Shown: positions 24,328-32,695 of the stretch, one piece after another
Numbering within the stretch: position 1 is the first letter of the stretch
How the letters are laid out: each line of letters starts with the position of its first letter
NCBI GenBank assembly: GCA_964547995.1
Contig: CAZJRB010000005.1
Coordinates: forward strand, 58,087-122,086
Length of the DNA: 64,000 nt
From: CAZJRB01 sp964547995
GTDB taxonomy: Bacteria > Planctomycetota > Planctomycetia > Pirellulales > Thermoguttaceae
Direction: 5' to 3'
Position numbers and translations under genes: made by a program
Notes under the pieces: model-generated
Database searches by the model: none
What the model saw: the letters and a program-made list of their open reading frames with translations, nothing else
What the model was told of the DNA's origin: nothing

Positions 24328-24954
24328 ATGAGCGTGTCACACAACAAAGCGGAAGGCGAGGCGCCCGTCATGCAAGTCGCGGAGCAAAGCCCCGGGCCCG
24401 CGAGCCGGCGATGGTCCCGGGCCGAATACTACCAGATGGCCGAACTCGGCTGGTTCAACGGCCAGAGGGCCGAACTGATCGATGGGGAGGTGGTTATTGT
24501 GAATCCGCAGAAACACCCGCATGCGTCAACGGTCGATCAAGTGGCGGAAGTGTTGCGAGACACGTTTGGCGCCGGCTACTGGGTGCGGATGCAACTGCCG
24601 TTGTCGCTGGCCGCTTCTTCGGAACCGGAACCGGACGTGGCGGTTGTTTCCGGCGAGCGTGCGGAGTATACGGACCACCCTACCTCCGCGGTGCTTGTCG
24701 TCGAAGTCAGCGACACCACGCTGCAATTCGACCGCAGCCGGAAAATGAGCCTTTACGCGCAAGCGGGCATTCGCGATTACTGGCTCGTCAATCTCATCGA
24801 TCGGGTAGTCGAAGTCCATCGCGAGCCGGTGGAAGATGCCGGGCAGCCGTTCGGGTTTCGGTATCGCGACGTGCGGCGGCTTTCGCCCGACGAGAAGGTC
24901 GCGCCGCTCGAGAAGCCGGAAAGCGGCATCGCGGTTGCCGCCTTGCTGCCGTGA
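24328..24954 (+). CDS. Uma2-family (DUF820) restriction-endonuclease-fold protein
   Basis: A 208-residue Uma2 protein with the PD-(D/E)XK pattern Glu-Pro-Asp-Val-Ala-Val, Leu-Val-Val-Glu-Val-Ser and Lys in Arg-Ser-Arg-Lys-Met, followed by Tyr-Trp-Leu-Val-Asn. It is more typical of the family than the copy at 1582. The first 14 residues are poorly conserved, and ATG 24370 (after GGCGAGG) is an alternative start. It ends at a perfect intrinsic terminator. No associated methylase or mobile element is visible. Confidence 0.87.
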   Translation: MSVSHNKAEGEAPVMQVAEQSPGPASRRWSRAEYYQMAELGWFNGQRAELIDGEVVIVNPQKHPHASTVDQVAEVLRDTFGAGYWVRMQLPLSLAASSEPEPDVAVVSGERAEYTDHPTSAVLVVEVSDTTLQFDRSRKMSLYAQAGIRDYWLVNLIDRVVEVHREPVEDAGQPFGFRYRDVRRLSPDEKVAPLEKPESGIAVAALLP

Positions 24955-24961
24955 GTTTCAC

Positions 24962-24990
24962 CCCCGGGATTGCAATCCCGGGGCGTTTTT
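24962..24990 (+). terminator. Rho-independent terminator after the second Uma2 gene
   Basis: A perfect 22-bp palindrome (CCCCGGGATT-GCAATCCCGGGG... folded about its centre, 24962-24983) is followed by CG and five T. It lies between the Uma2 stop and the stop of the converging prenyltransferase-like gene. Confidence 0.92.
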
Positions 24991-25013
24991 CCAAGGCTGC
25001 GCCGGACCGTAAT

Positions 25014-25937
25014 TCAGAGATTGCTCAACAGCCCCAATGCTCCGACTCCGTAAAACGTGTACTCGACGTCGGCGTCGTCGTCCCAGGTGCCGGCCTGGAA
25101 TCCGCCGTCGGGCCGGTCGAGCGACCGGACGAATTGCTCGGCGGCGGCGGTGTCGATCCCGTCCAGGGCATCGAGATCCTCCAGCGCGACCAGGCCGGTG
25201 AACGTGCTCAGCAGATCGGCCACGGGAATACGCGTGTTTGCCCGCAGACCGCCTTCCGGAGTCTGTGCCCCGGCGAGAAACCCGGCGGCCGCCCGTGCCG
25301 TTTCTTTCTCCAGTCCGCCGAGCATCTTGAGCAACCCGATTGCCGCGGCCGTGGGGTTGGTGCCGCTGTGCCGCATCGGATCGATCTCGACGAATCCCCC
25401 GTCGGCTCGCTGACGGCGCCGGATCATCTCGATCATCTGTTGGGGTTCGTCCGGCTCCATGCCGAGCATCTCCAGGCACGCGGCCACCAGGAACGTGTGA
25501 TAGGTGCTTCCGGTGCCGCTTCGGGGCGTTTTGGCATAGCCCCCGTCCGGGCGCCGTAGCGGCGCGAAGAAGTTTTTTGCCGTCTGCTGCGGGTCGATGC
25601 CCAAATCATCAAACAGATTGTGTCCCGACGCCGCCTCGACGACCACGGCGGAAGCCAGCAGCGAGATAAAATCAATGCCGGGCAACTTGTGCGAGAAACG
25701 GCTCTTGAGAAACTCCGTTACTCGTTCGGCGGTCGCGTCGTCAAGCCTGCTCAACAGCGCCAACGCCCGGAGCGCGAAGCTGGTGTAGTACAGATCGCCC
25801 GATCCTTTGCGCCCGGCGAACCCGCCGTCACCGGCTTGAGCCCCGATGATAAATGCCGTGTGGCGAGTAAGGAGGTCTTCCGGCAGCGAGGCAACGGCCG
25901 TTGCCAACCGGAGCGTCAGGTTTGCAAGATAGGACAT
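25014..25937 (-). CDS. Prenyltransferase/squalene-cyclase-type alpha-toroid protein
   Basis: This 307-residue protein is built of repeated alpha-toroid units. Asp-Gly-Gly-Phe/Tyr turns recur (Gly-Asp-Gly-Gly-Phe, Pro-Asp-Gly-Gly-Tyr, Ala-Asp-Gly-Gly-Phe, Pro-Glu-Gly-Gly-Leu, Pro-Asp-Gly-Gly-Phe). This matches the beta subunit of protein prenyltransferases and squalene-cyclase-like toroids. The C-terminal Asp-Asp-Asp-Ala-Asp-Val-Glu-Tyr-Thr-Phe-Tyr motif resembles the zinc-site region of geranylgeranyltransferase beta subunits. No alpha subunit is nearby. It is the third gene of the apparent terpenoid operon, 44 bp after the polyprenyl synthase. The start at 25937 is chosen over codons read from the spacer. 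Confidence 0.82.
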   Translation of the reverse strand: MSYLANLTLRLATAVASLPEDLLTRHTAFIIGAQAGDGGFAGRKGSGDLYYTSFALRALALLSRLDDATAERVTEFLKSRFSHKLPGIDFISLLASAVVVEAASGHNLFDDLGIDPQQTAKNFFAPLRRPDGGYAKTPRSGTGSTYHTFLVAACLEMLGMEPDEPQQMIEMIRRRQRADGGFVEIDPMRHSGTNPTAAAIGLLKMLGGLEKETARAAAGFLAGAQTPEGGLRANTRIPVADLLSTFTGLVALEDLDALDGIDTAAAEQFVRSLDRPDGGFQAGTWDDDADVEYTFYGVGALGLLSNL

Positions 25938-25981
25938 GACATTGTCCCAAAGTTCTGAACCCTGAACCCTTGCCCCCCGGT

Positions 25982-27829
25982 TCACCCCTGATACCGGAAG
26001 CTCTTCTCGTCTTCGCTGATCGAGAGCGAGCGCCGGTCGAGGATCGCGTCGGCGAGGAAGTGCAGTAGCCGGCGCAACGCTTCGTTTTCGAGCCCGTCGG
26101 CGGCGGCCCGGGCGCGCTGGTGGTGTTTCGAGATCAGGGCCGACGCTTGCCGGAAGACATCGGCCTTCTCGTACAGCTCATGCGCCCGGACAGTCCTGCT
26201 CGCGTCGTCCTTTGGGGTAAGAACCAGCGACTGCAACTCGTTGCGGTCTTTCTCGTCGAGCCCTTCCATCGCGAGGGCCCAGAGGACGGTGGGGCGGCCG
26301 CCGAGCACGTCGCCGCCGCGCTCCCGTTGGTTGGGCTGCTCGTCCTGCCAATCGTCGAGGTCGTTGATGATTTGATAGGCCACGCCCAGGTGGCGCGAGA
26401 ACTTGGCCGCCGCATCGCGATAAGGCTCGACCGGCCCCGCCAGACGAATACCCGCCAAAAGCGCGGCCTCGAACGCCGGGGCCGTTTTCAGGGCATAGAT
26501 CTTCAGCGCATCCAGCGGCGCAAGCCGCTTGTCCCGCAACTCGCGCCACGCCAACTCCGCGCCTTGCCCCTCGCAGAGCTTCGTATGGGCCCGGGCGAAC
26601 CCGGCCAGCACGTCGGACGCTACCCGGGCCCCCAACGACTCGCTCTGACCGATCACCAACCGGTACCCCAGCCCGATCAGGTAATCGCCCACGTTGATCG
26701 CCGTCGGCACCCCGTACTTGCGGTGCAGCGTGGCGTGGCCGTAACGTACCGCGTCGTCGTCCTCGATATCGTCGTGGACCAGCGACGCCTTGTGGAACGT
26801 TTCGATCGCCAAGGCGATCCGCTTGACGACGTCCGGGAGCCGGGCGACTTGCCGCTCGCCGTCCGGACCGGTACACGGTGTCTCCGCACCCGTGCCGCCG
26901 AGCGCATCGTACACCGCCAGGGTAATGAACGGCCGGGTGTGTTTCCCGCCGCTGGCGAGGAAGTCGTACGCAATCGCTTCGGTGCAGGCGATCGGCTCGA
27001 TGGCGCCGATCCCTTCACCGTCGGTTTCGGCAAGCCAGCAGCCGCCACGGGCCCGCGGCACCAGGTGATCCAGCTCGTCCGGCTCGAACATCTGGGCCGC
27101 ACAGCGCATCAAGTGGACGTACGTCCGAGTTTGCGCCTTCGCCGGACGGTGTGGTGTCTCGATCATCTCGATGATCGGATTTTTTTCCGCGGTCGTGTTC
27201 CGGCACCCGTTCGTCAACAACGGCACCGCCATGCAAGGAATGCCCGAAAGCAAAATCTTGTCGAACGTATTCTCGAGCACGTCGAGACATGCAACCCCCA
27301 ACAGGGCGTCCACATAGCCGCCGAGGATGATCCGCATCACCGTTGGCGAGCCCTCGGCGATCATCACCTTACAGCCTTTCCGCAGGGCCTCTGCGCGGAG
27401 TTCGGTCAGGCAACAAGCTCCGCAATCCCGGCACTCCAATCCCAGCTCGTTCATCTCGGCGGGGCAATCGTCCGCCTTGCGCAGGCAGCACGGCAACAGC
27501 ACCAACCGCCGGTCGTACGGAACCGCCGCCACCTGCTCGCGCCAGAAGGCCGAGGCCAACGCGACCATCGTCCAGCCGAGATACGACTCGGACAACTCCA
27601 ACGAGACGAGCACCATCCGGGCGTGCGACTCCATCTCGTGCCGGGCAAGCGGACGCGATTTGTCCAGTTCCGCGGCCAGTTCGCCAGCCGCCGCCCGAAT
27701 CCGATCGCGCACCGTGGAGGTACCGGGCACTTCCTTCAGGTGTTCCGTCGCGCGGCCCCCGCCGGTGACCGGCGCCGTCGAGGCGTCGGCCGGATCGTTC
27801 GAGCGGCGGAAGGAGGGTGTGGTGGACAA
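25982..27829 (-). CDS. DUF116-polyprenyl diphosphate synthase fusion
   Basis: This 615-residue protein joins two modules. Residues ~60-245 match the Cys-rich DUF116 pattern, with Cys114, 115, 122, 133, 136, 139 and 140 clustered as in a metal site. Residues ~280-600 form a trans-isoprenyl diphosphate synthase: Gly-Lys-His-Thr-Arg-Pro (295-300), first Asp-rich motif Asp-Asp-Ile-Glu-Asp (353-357) and second Asn-Asp-Leu-Asp-Asp (489-493). The synthase half condenses allylic diphosphates with isopentenyl diphosphate; chain length is not readable. The start is a TTG without a clear ribosome-binding site, so the N-terminus is uncertain. It lies 39 bp after the cyclase gene and is probably co-transcribed with it. 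Confidence 0.88.
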   Translation of the reverse strand: MSTTPSFRRSNDPADASTAPVTGGGRATEHLKEVPGTSTVRDRIRAAAGELAAELDKSRPLARHEMESHARMVLVSLELSESYLGWTMVALASAFWREQVAAVPYDRRLVLLPCCLRKADDCPAEMNELGLECRDCGACCLTELRAEALRKGCKVMIAEGSPTVMRIILGGYVDALLGVACLDVLENTFDKILLSGIPCMAVPLLTNGCRNTTAEKNPIIEMIETPHRPAKAQTRTYVHLMRCAAQMFEPDELDHLVPRARGGCWLAETDGEGIGAIEPIACTEAIAYDFLASGGKHTRPFITLAVYDALGGTGAETPCTGPDGERQVARLPDVVKRIALAIETFHKASLVHDDIEDDDAVRYGHATLHRKYGVPTAINVGDYLIGLGYRLVIGQSESLGARVASDVLAGFARAHTKLCEGQGAELAWRELRDKRLAPLDALKIYALKTAPAFEAALLAGIRLAGPVEPYRDAAAKFSRHLGVAYQIINDLDDWQDEQPNQRERGGDVLGGRPTVLWALAMEGLDEKDRNELQSLVLTPKDDASRTVRAHELYEKADVFRQASALISKHHQRARAAADGLENEALRRLLHFLADAILDRRSLSISEDEKSFRYQG

Positions 27830-27868
27830 AGTGGCAGTGCGTCTGGAAGTCCGTAGGATGGCGGGTGA

Positions 27869-29683
27869 CTACGATATACCAGCCTCGTCCGTGGGCATGG
27901 CGTCGGGTTGTTTCTCCTTGCTGATCCGCCGCACGGCCTGTCCCAAGGCCGCGACCGTGAAACTCAGCGGGTACATGCATTCATAATACCATAGTTTCGC
28001 GAAGTAGAAACCGATGGGCGTGCTTTCTTGGTGACGGCCGGATGCCACCGCCGCAATCAACCACTCAAGTCCTTTCTCTACCGACGGTTGGATCGACGGG
28101 TCGTCGTACGCCGCCAGCAGGGCCTCGACGCCCACGGCCGTCTCTTCCGTACTGGACACTCCAGGTTCGTTCCCGTCTCCCCATCCCCCGTCCGGGTTAT
28201 TGCGGGCCGCCAGCCACTGCAAGCCACGTCGTGCAGGACCATTCTCCAGTTGGCCCAGATCCCGGTAGGCGAGCAACACCCGAGCCGTTCCATAGACGGG
28301 ATTTTCCTCTTGTGGGCTCCGCTGGTTGCCAAACCAAAGGGGGACCCAACTCCCATCAGGTCGCTGGTGGCGGGCGAGGTAATCGAATCCGTCGCGGATC
28401 GATTTCTCGAACCGATCGTCCTCCATGACCGGTCGCCAAGCAGCAACGGCGCGGATGGCATGGGCGGTAAGGTCGGCCCCGCTGCGGTCGAACGGCAGCG
28501 ATCCCCAGCCGCGGCAGAAGGTGGGCCAGCCACCGTCCGCGTTCTGGATCTCGAGCAGCCATCTTACGCCTTCGATGGCCGCCGCACGAATCCGTTCGCG
28601 CTGAGTCGGCGTCGAATTGTAGAACCTCACCAGAGCGAGCAGGGCGCCGGACGTATCGTCCACGTCGGGTACCGCGCCGCTGAGATCGCTCCATCCCCAC
28701 CCGCCGGGCGCCGCGTGCGTGAACGGGTGCGGCTCGCGATGCTGGCATTCCAGCAACCAGTCGAGACACCCCAGGGCCCCAACGTCGCCGGTCGCCCCCG
28801 CCAGGGCCGTGATCGCGCCCGTTGTGTTCCAGGTGGCGAGATTCGTATCGATCGGCCAAGAGCCGTCTTCGCGCACCGAATTCAACAGGAACTTCACGCC
28901 GTTGCGCACAACCGGATGATCGCCCCGGCCCGTGTCCGCAAGACTCATCACCACGAAGCTCGTCAGCGGTATCGCCTCGATAAATCCTCCACCGGCCGGT
29001 TGCATTTGCTCGAGCACCTTCAGGCTTTTTCCCACCGCAAGGCGGCGTATGGTCCGGGTGGCCGGATTGAGCGGCTTCCGGCGGAAGAACCGCGCTTGAC
29101 CGATTGCCACCAGGGCGGGGATCGCGTAGCTGACCACCGGCAATCGCAGGAGCCGAAGCATCTTGTGCGGGAAGCAAGCCAACTCGAAGGGCAGGGGGGG
29201 GACGCTCTTCCACGGGACAAGACCCGCCAACGCGCAGTTCGTCAGAATCGGCACGGCGAACGTCTTGTCTTTCCCGTAGCGGCGACGCAAACCGTCGAGG
29301 CCGCCTTGCGAATCGATGTAGCGCCGGACGCGATCGAGCAGCTCGCCGTGGTGCTCAGCCGCCCCGGCCAGGTGAAACGCCGCCTCAACCAGCATCGTCG
29401 TCGCGATGTTCGAGAAACTCTTGTCGGTGTCGCCAAAGCCGCCGTCTTCGTTCTGACAACGGGCAAGCCACTCGATGGCCCGGCCGGAGAGTTCCTGGCA
29501 AGCGTTGCGCAGGTTTCCCTCCGCGCTGTGACCGGCAACGATCGACAATGCGCTGGCGGCGGTCGCCGTCGACAGCGCCGAAGCCGACAGAAACCCAACC
29601 CAATGTCCCTCCGGCACCCGGCGGGCCAAGAGGTCGCGCCGGGCGGTCTGGTAGGCATTCGTGAGTTGCGTTGCGTCGATCAT
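27869..29683 (-). CDS. Squalene-hopene-cyclase-like terpene cyclase
   Basis: A 604-residue class II triterpene cyclase-like protein. The protonating Asp motif is Asp340-Val-Asp-Asp-Thr. Several QW-type repeats are present (Gln-Asn-Glu-Asp-Gly-Gly-Phe, Gln-Asn-Ala-Asp-Gly-Gly-Trp, Gln-Arg-Pro-Asp-Gly-Ser-Trp, Asn-Pro-Asp-Gly-Gly-Trp-Gly). Known hopene cyclases turn squalene into hopene, but no squalene-forming genes are in the window. The substrate could be another linear isoprenoid from the neighbouring synthase. The length is near the usual 630. It is first of a three-gene same-strand run and divergent from a radical SAM gene. Confidence 0.9.
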   Translation of the reverse strand: MIDATQLTNAYQTARRDLLARRVPEGHWVGFLSASALSTATAASALSIVAGHSAEGNLRNACQELSGRAIEWLARCQNEDGGFGDTDKSFSNIATTMLVEAAFHLAGAAEHHGELLDRVRRYIDSQGGLDGLRRRYGKDKTFAVPILTNCALAGLVPWKSVPPLPFELACFPHKMLRLLRLPVVSYAIPALVAIGQARFFRRKPLNPATRTIRRLAVGKSLKVLEQMQPAGGGFIEAIPLTSFVVMSLADTGRGDHPVVRNGVKFLLNSVREDGSWPIDTNLATWNTTGAITALAGATGDVGALGCLDWLLECQHREPHPFTHAAPGGWGWSDLSGAVPDVDDTSGALLALVRFYNSTPTQRERIRAAAIEGVRWLLEIQNADGGWPTFCRGWGSLPFDRSGADLTAHAIRAVAAWRPVMEDDRFEKSIRDGFDYLARHQRPDGSWVPLWFGNQRSPQEENPVYGTARVLLAYRDLGQLENGPARRGLQWLAARNNPDGGWGDGNEPGVSSTEETAVGVEALLAAYDDPSIQPSVEKGLEWLIAAVASGRHQESTPIGFYFAKLWYYECMYPLSFTVAALGQAVRRISKEKQPDAMPTDEAGIS

Positions 29684-29807
29684 GCTTTCGGCGATTTGGG
29701 CAACGGGCGCGGTTCCCGGTCGGCAAACGTCTCCGCATAGAGCAATAATGATAATCCGGGGCGGGTGACGAGAGAAGCGTCAATTCTCATTTCAGCTTAG
29801 GAACAGC

Positions 29808-29878
29808 AAAGAAGGGGGCACCTGCCCCCGGACGTAACGTGCTGCTCTTGCTGGCCGGGGGCAGGTGCCCCCTCCTTT
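29808..29878. repeat. Inverted repeat AAAGAAGGGGGCACCTGCCC
   Basis: A 24-bp arm (29808-29831) and its complement (29855-29878, one mismatch) flank a 23-nt loop. It lies between the cyclase start and the tandem repeats that follow directly. Confidence 0.88.
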
Positions 29879-29946
29879 GTTCTTTTCGGTGACCGCGATA
29901 TGTTCTTTTCGGTGACCGCGATATGTTCTTTTCGGCAACCGCGATA
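29878..29946. repeat. Three tandem 23-bp repeats
   Basis: The unit begins TGTTCTTTTCGGTGACCGCG and occurs three times head to tail (29878-29900, 29901-29923, 29924-29946). The third differs at two bases (GGCAACC). There are no spacers between units, so this is not a CRISPR array. Confidence 0.92.
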
Positions 29947-29986
29947 CCCCACAATCGGGCGGATAGCCGAGCACCAGAGCCGTTTC

Positions 29987-30007
29987 GCTGATATAATCAA
30001 TATCAGC
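29987..30007. promoter_or_regulatory. Palindrome overlapping a TATAAT upstream of the radical SAM gene
   Basis: GCTGATAT (29987-29994), spacer AATCA and ATATCAGC (30000-30007) form a perfect inverted repeat. It overlaps TATAAT (29992-29997) on the plus strand, 71 bp before the radical SAM start. No good -35 matches it. It is a candidate operator for the divergent terpenoid locus. Confidence 0.45.
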
Positions 30008-30067
30008 GTTCTCCCAAACCGCGATTCTTTCACCACCGACCTTTGGCCGCCATCGACCGTTCCCCCC

Positions 30068-31258
30068 ATGTTACTACGCCTCGCCTACCGGGTATTCACC
30101 GAGGTTTCGCCGCGATTGGCCCTCCGCGCGGGGTACCTTTGGGTACTGAAAGGTGGCCGGGCAATCCGCGCCTATAAGCGGCGTGTTCGGCAAGGCCAGT
30201 TGTTCCCCCCGTTTCTCTTTTTCTCCGTGACCAACGCCTGCAACCTCCACTGTCACGGCTGTTGGATCAACGCCAAAGGGGGTAAGCGGGAACTCTCCGA
30301 AGAAGACATTGACGGGATGATCGCCGCCGGAAAGCGGCAGAACTCGTACTTCTACACACTGCTCGGCGGCGAGCCGATGCTTTACCCGAGGCTCTGGGAG
30401 GTGATCCGCCGCCACCGGGATTGCTACTTCCAGATTATCACCAACGGGATGTTTTTCGACGAGGAAAATGCCGACCGGATTTGCCGCCTGGGAAACGTCA
30501 CGCCGCTGGTGAGCATCGACGGCTTCGAGGCCAACAACGACGACCGCCGCGGCCGGGGTGTCTTCCGGGCGGCCATGGAAGGGATCGCCCGGCTGAAGAA
30601 GCGAAAAATACTCTTCGGCGTGGCAACCACGGTGACCGGGCAGAACATGGACGAAGTGTTGACTGACGAGTATGTGCGGGAGATCATCCGCCGCGGGGCC
30701 ATGTATCTCTGGTACTACGTCTATCGCCCGGTCGGTCCCGATCCGTCGCCGCGTTTTTGCGTCGAGCGGGAGCAGATGCTCGAAATCCGCAAGCGGCTGC
30801 TCACGCTGCGGCGCAAACACCCGATCATCCTGATCGACACCTATTGGAACGCAGAGGGCGAAGCGGTCTGCCCGGCCGCGCTGGGGATGGGGTTCCACAT
30901 CGGCCCGGGTGGCAGCATCGAGCCGTGCCCGCCGCTTTCCTTCGCCTGCCAGAACATCCGCGACAACGATCGCGACTTGTTCAAGACAATCAACGAGAGC
31001 GATTTCCTCCGCGGTTTCCAGAAGTTTGTCAACGATCGCACGAAGGGTTGCGTGATTCTCGAGTATCCACAACAGCTTATCGAGTATGTCCGCACCCAAG
31101 AAGCCCTCGACACCAGCGGCCGCGATGCCGCGGAGGAAATCGCCGCCGGCACGCCGCGCACCAGCCACCACTTGCCCGGAGAAGAAATCCCGGAAGATTA
31201 TTGGCTCTATCGCTTCTTGAAAAAGAAGTTGTTCTTTGGTATGGGTGGATACGGATAG
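30068..31258 (+). CDS. Radical SAM protein with SPASM-like C-terminus
   Basis: A 396-residue radical SAM enzyme with the cluster motif Cys58-xxx-Cys62-xx-Cys65 (Cys-Asn-Leu-His-Cys-His-Gly-Cys) and the Gly-Gly-Glu-Pro motif. Additional cysteines around Ala-Val-Cys-Pro-Ala-Ala and Glu-Pro-Cys-Pro-Pro-Leu could bind auxiliary clusters, as SPASM domains do. The reaction is unknown. Hopanoid loci often contain a radical SAM adenosyl-transferase (HpnH), but this protein is longer and does not show that opening. Its position opposite a cyclase and prenyl synthase suggests it modifies the isoprenoid product. The start lacks a ribosome-binding site, and the true start may be a little different. Confidence 0.87.
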   Translation: MLLRLAYRVFTEVSPRLALRAGYLWVLKGGRAIRAYKRRVRQGQLFPPFLFFSVTNACNLHCHGCWINAKGGKRELSEEDIDGMIAAGKRQNSYFYTLLGGEPMLYPRLWEVIRRHRDCYFQIITNGMFFDEENADRICRLGNVTPLVSIDGFEANNDDRRGRGVFRAAMEGIARLKKRKILFGVATTVTGQNMDEVLTDEYVREIIRRGAMYLWYYVYRPVGPDPSPRFCVEREQMLEIRKRLLTLRRKHPIILIDTYWNAEGEAVCPAALGMGFHIGPGGSIEPCPPLSFACQNIRDNDRDLFKTINESDFLRGFQKFVNDRTKGCVILEYPQQLIEYVRTQEALDTSGRDAAEEIAAGTPRTSHHLPGEEIPEDYWLYRFLKKKLFFGMGGYG

Positions 31259-31275
31259 GATCAAGGGGGCTGGGG

Positions 31276-32439
31276 ATGTTGCTCACAAGACAAAAAACCG
31301 CTGCTTGGACTAAACTTGTGGCATTGTTCGCCAGTTGTGCGTGCGATGCAATAGCCCATGCCGGTGCTGGCGGGCCAGACAACCTCGATCTGGCAAAGAC
31401 CGTGGTGGTCGGAACCATCACGGATATCGAAATAAAGGAGGAAATAGCAGGAAGACACGGCGGGAAGATGGTGATTGGAGAGGCTACCATCGCCGTCAGT
31501 GAAACACTCAAGGGCGAGACCGCTGCGACCGTGACCGCGACGGTGATATCACACATGGACCGCGAGTACGCCGCGACGTGCGCCCAGGCCGGAATTCCAG
31601 TCTACAAGGCAGGCGACAGCGGGATTTGGGTGATTGTGAACGAGGACAGTTCCAACGGTTGTGTTATGCGGCCGAAATCGAGTCTTTCGCGCGTCAAGAA
31701 GCACCTGGAATACCTCGAAAACAGACAATGGTCCGCTCCCGTGAACGGCTTGCAGGCCTGGGCTGCGTTGACGGGAGAACGGCGCCGGTCAGCGAAGTTT
31801 GCCGTCAAGAACGTGGCGGAAGAAACGATCGGCCTTCCATCGCCGCTCTACAAGGGCGTTCTCACGGGAGTTGTGGAAGACGAGAACGGGAATTGCCGTC
31901 CTCTGCTTGGAGTGGGGCAACCCCTTGACCGGCCGGAACCGCCGCGGGTTACCTGCACCCCCATTGAACCCGGGGAGATCCAGTATGTGCATCCTGATGG
32001 GATAAACCAATTCTATTTTTGCTTGCCAAACGACTTGCCGTCCGGCAAATACACGATGCGCATCACTCTCGCCAACGACCGTCCCGGTCGTACAAGGTGG
32101 CGCGAACCCACGCAAGCGTGGCAGGGGGAAGTGACGAGTCCGCCGGTGATTTTCGTGAAGAAGGGGAACAACATCTGGGTCGAAGGGGAGGAATATCCCT
32201 GGAGTTTGTGGCAATGGATCGCGATGGTCTATATCCTCTGCGGGTTTGCAACCTTTGCTGCCTTCCTTCTCCGGCGCGCCCTCTCGAGCCCGGGAAACCG
32301 GCGACTGAACCTTCCGTGGTTCGTGATGACGTTTGTGTTCGCGCTGATCCTGTGGCCCATCTTGCTCGTTGCCTTGGCGTGGATGGTCAAATCCAGAATT
32401 TCTGAAAGCAGAAAGGGCCCGCAGGGGGCGCCCTCCTAG
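31276..32439 (+). CDS. Exported membrane protein of unknown function
   Basis: A 387-residue protein with an N-terminal signal segment (residues ~10-29). A ~290-residue extracytoplasmic region contains several beta strands and two C-terminal membrane helices lie at ~315-340 and ~352-378. No family is recognised. The outer region has short Gly/Pro motifs such as Gly-Glu-Ile-Gln-Tyr-Val-His-Pro-Asp-Gly. It starts 17 bp after the radical SAM stop with GGGG just before the ATG, so the two are probably co-transcribed. Whether it belongs to the terpenoid locus is inference from spacing only. Confidence 0.7.
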   Translation: MLLTRQKTAAWTKLVALFASCACDAIAHAGAGGPDNLDLAKTVVVGTITDIEIKEEIAGRHGGKMVIGEATIAVSETLKGETAATVTATVISHMDREYAATCAQAGIPVYKAGDSGIWVIVNEDSSNGCVMRPKSSLSRVKKHLEYLENRQWSAPVNGLQAWAALTGERRRSAKFAVKNVAEETIGLPSPLYKGVLTGVVEDENGNCRPLLGVGQPLDRPEPPRVTCTPIEPGEIQYVHPDGINQFYFCLPNDLPSGKYTMRITLANDRPGRTRWREPTQAWQGEVTSPPVIFVKKGNNIWVEGEEYPWSLWQWIAMVYILCGFATFAAFLLRRALSSPGNRRLNLPWFVMTFVFALILWPILLVALAWMVKSRISESRKGPQGAPS

Positions 32440-32493
32440 AAGTGGAGAAGCGGGGAAACACCCTGCAAACGAAAAAATGGAACGGGAGTCCGA

Positions 32494-32685
32494 CTACTCC
32501 ACCCCCTGAAAATCCCCCGTGTCGTCCGCCTCCAGCACGATTTTCCATCGTTTCCGGCACTTCGGATTCCGGCATCGCCGCCGTACCGGATGGCCTCGTT
32601 TCCCTTCCGGAATTTTCTTCAATCCCGAACCGCAAGGACAGGAGAAAACCACTCCGTTGTGAACCCGTCTGCCGGCGATCTTCAT
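32494..32685 (-). CDS. Small zinc-ribbon-like protein (63 aa)
   Basis: A 63-residue basic protein with Cys-Pro-Cys-Gly near residue 16 and Cys-Arg-Asn-Pro-Lys-Cys near residue 43. These could form a four-Cys zinc ribbon, with basic residues between that suit nucleic-acid binding. The start at 32685 lies 10 bp after the cupin stop on the same strand, so the pair is likely an operon. No ribosome-binding site is strong. Family membership is not recognised. Confidence 0.55.
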   Translation of the reverse strand: MKIAGRRVHNGVVFSCPCGSGLKKIPEGKRGHPVRRRCRNPKCRKRWKIVLEADDTGDFQGVE

Positions 32686-32695
32686 TGTTCGGCCA

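Larger units (their letters stand above)
29684..30067. other. Divergent intergenic region with repeats and a palindrome
   Basis: No gene is seen. From the cyclase side it holds a GC-rich inverted repeat (29808-29878), three 23-bp tandem repeats (29878-29946) and a perfect 8-bp-arm palindrome over a TATAAT (29987-30007). The radical SAM start at 30068 lacks a ribosome-binding site. Confidence 0.6.

Noticed and set aside
26120..29740. Long plus-strand frames opposite the polyprenyl synthase and cyclase genes
   Set aside because: Both are compositional shadows of GC-rich genes; the minus-strand frames show complete family motifs.
29878..29946. Possible CRISPR array
   Set aside because: Three 23-bp units are directly adjacent without unique spacers, and no cas genes are present.
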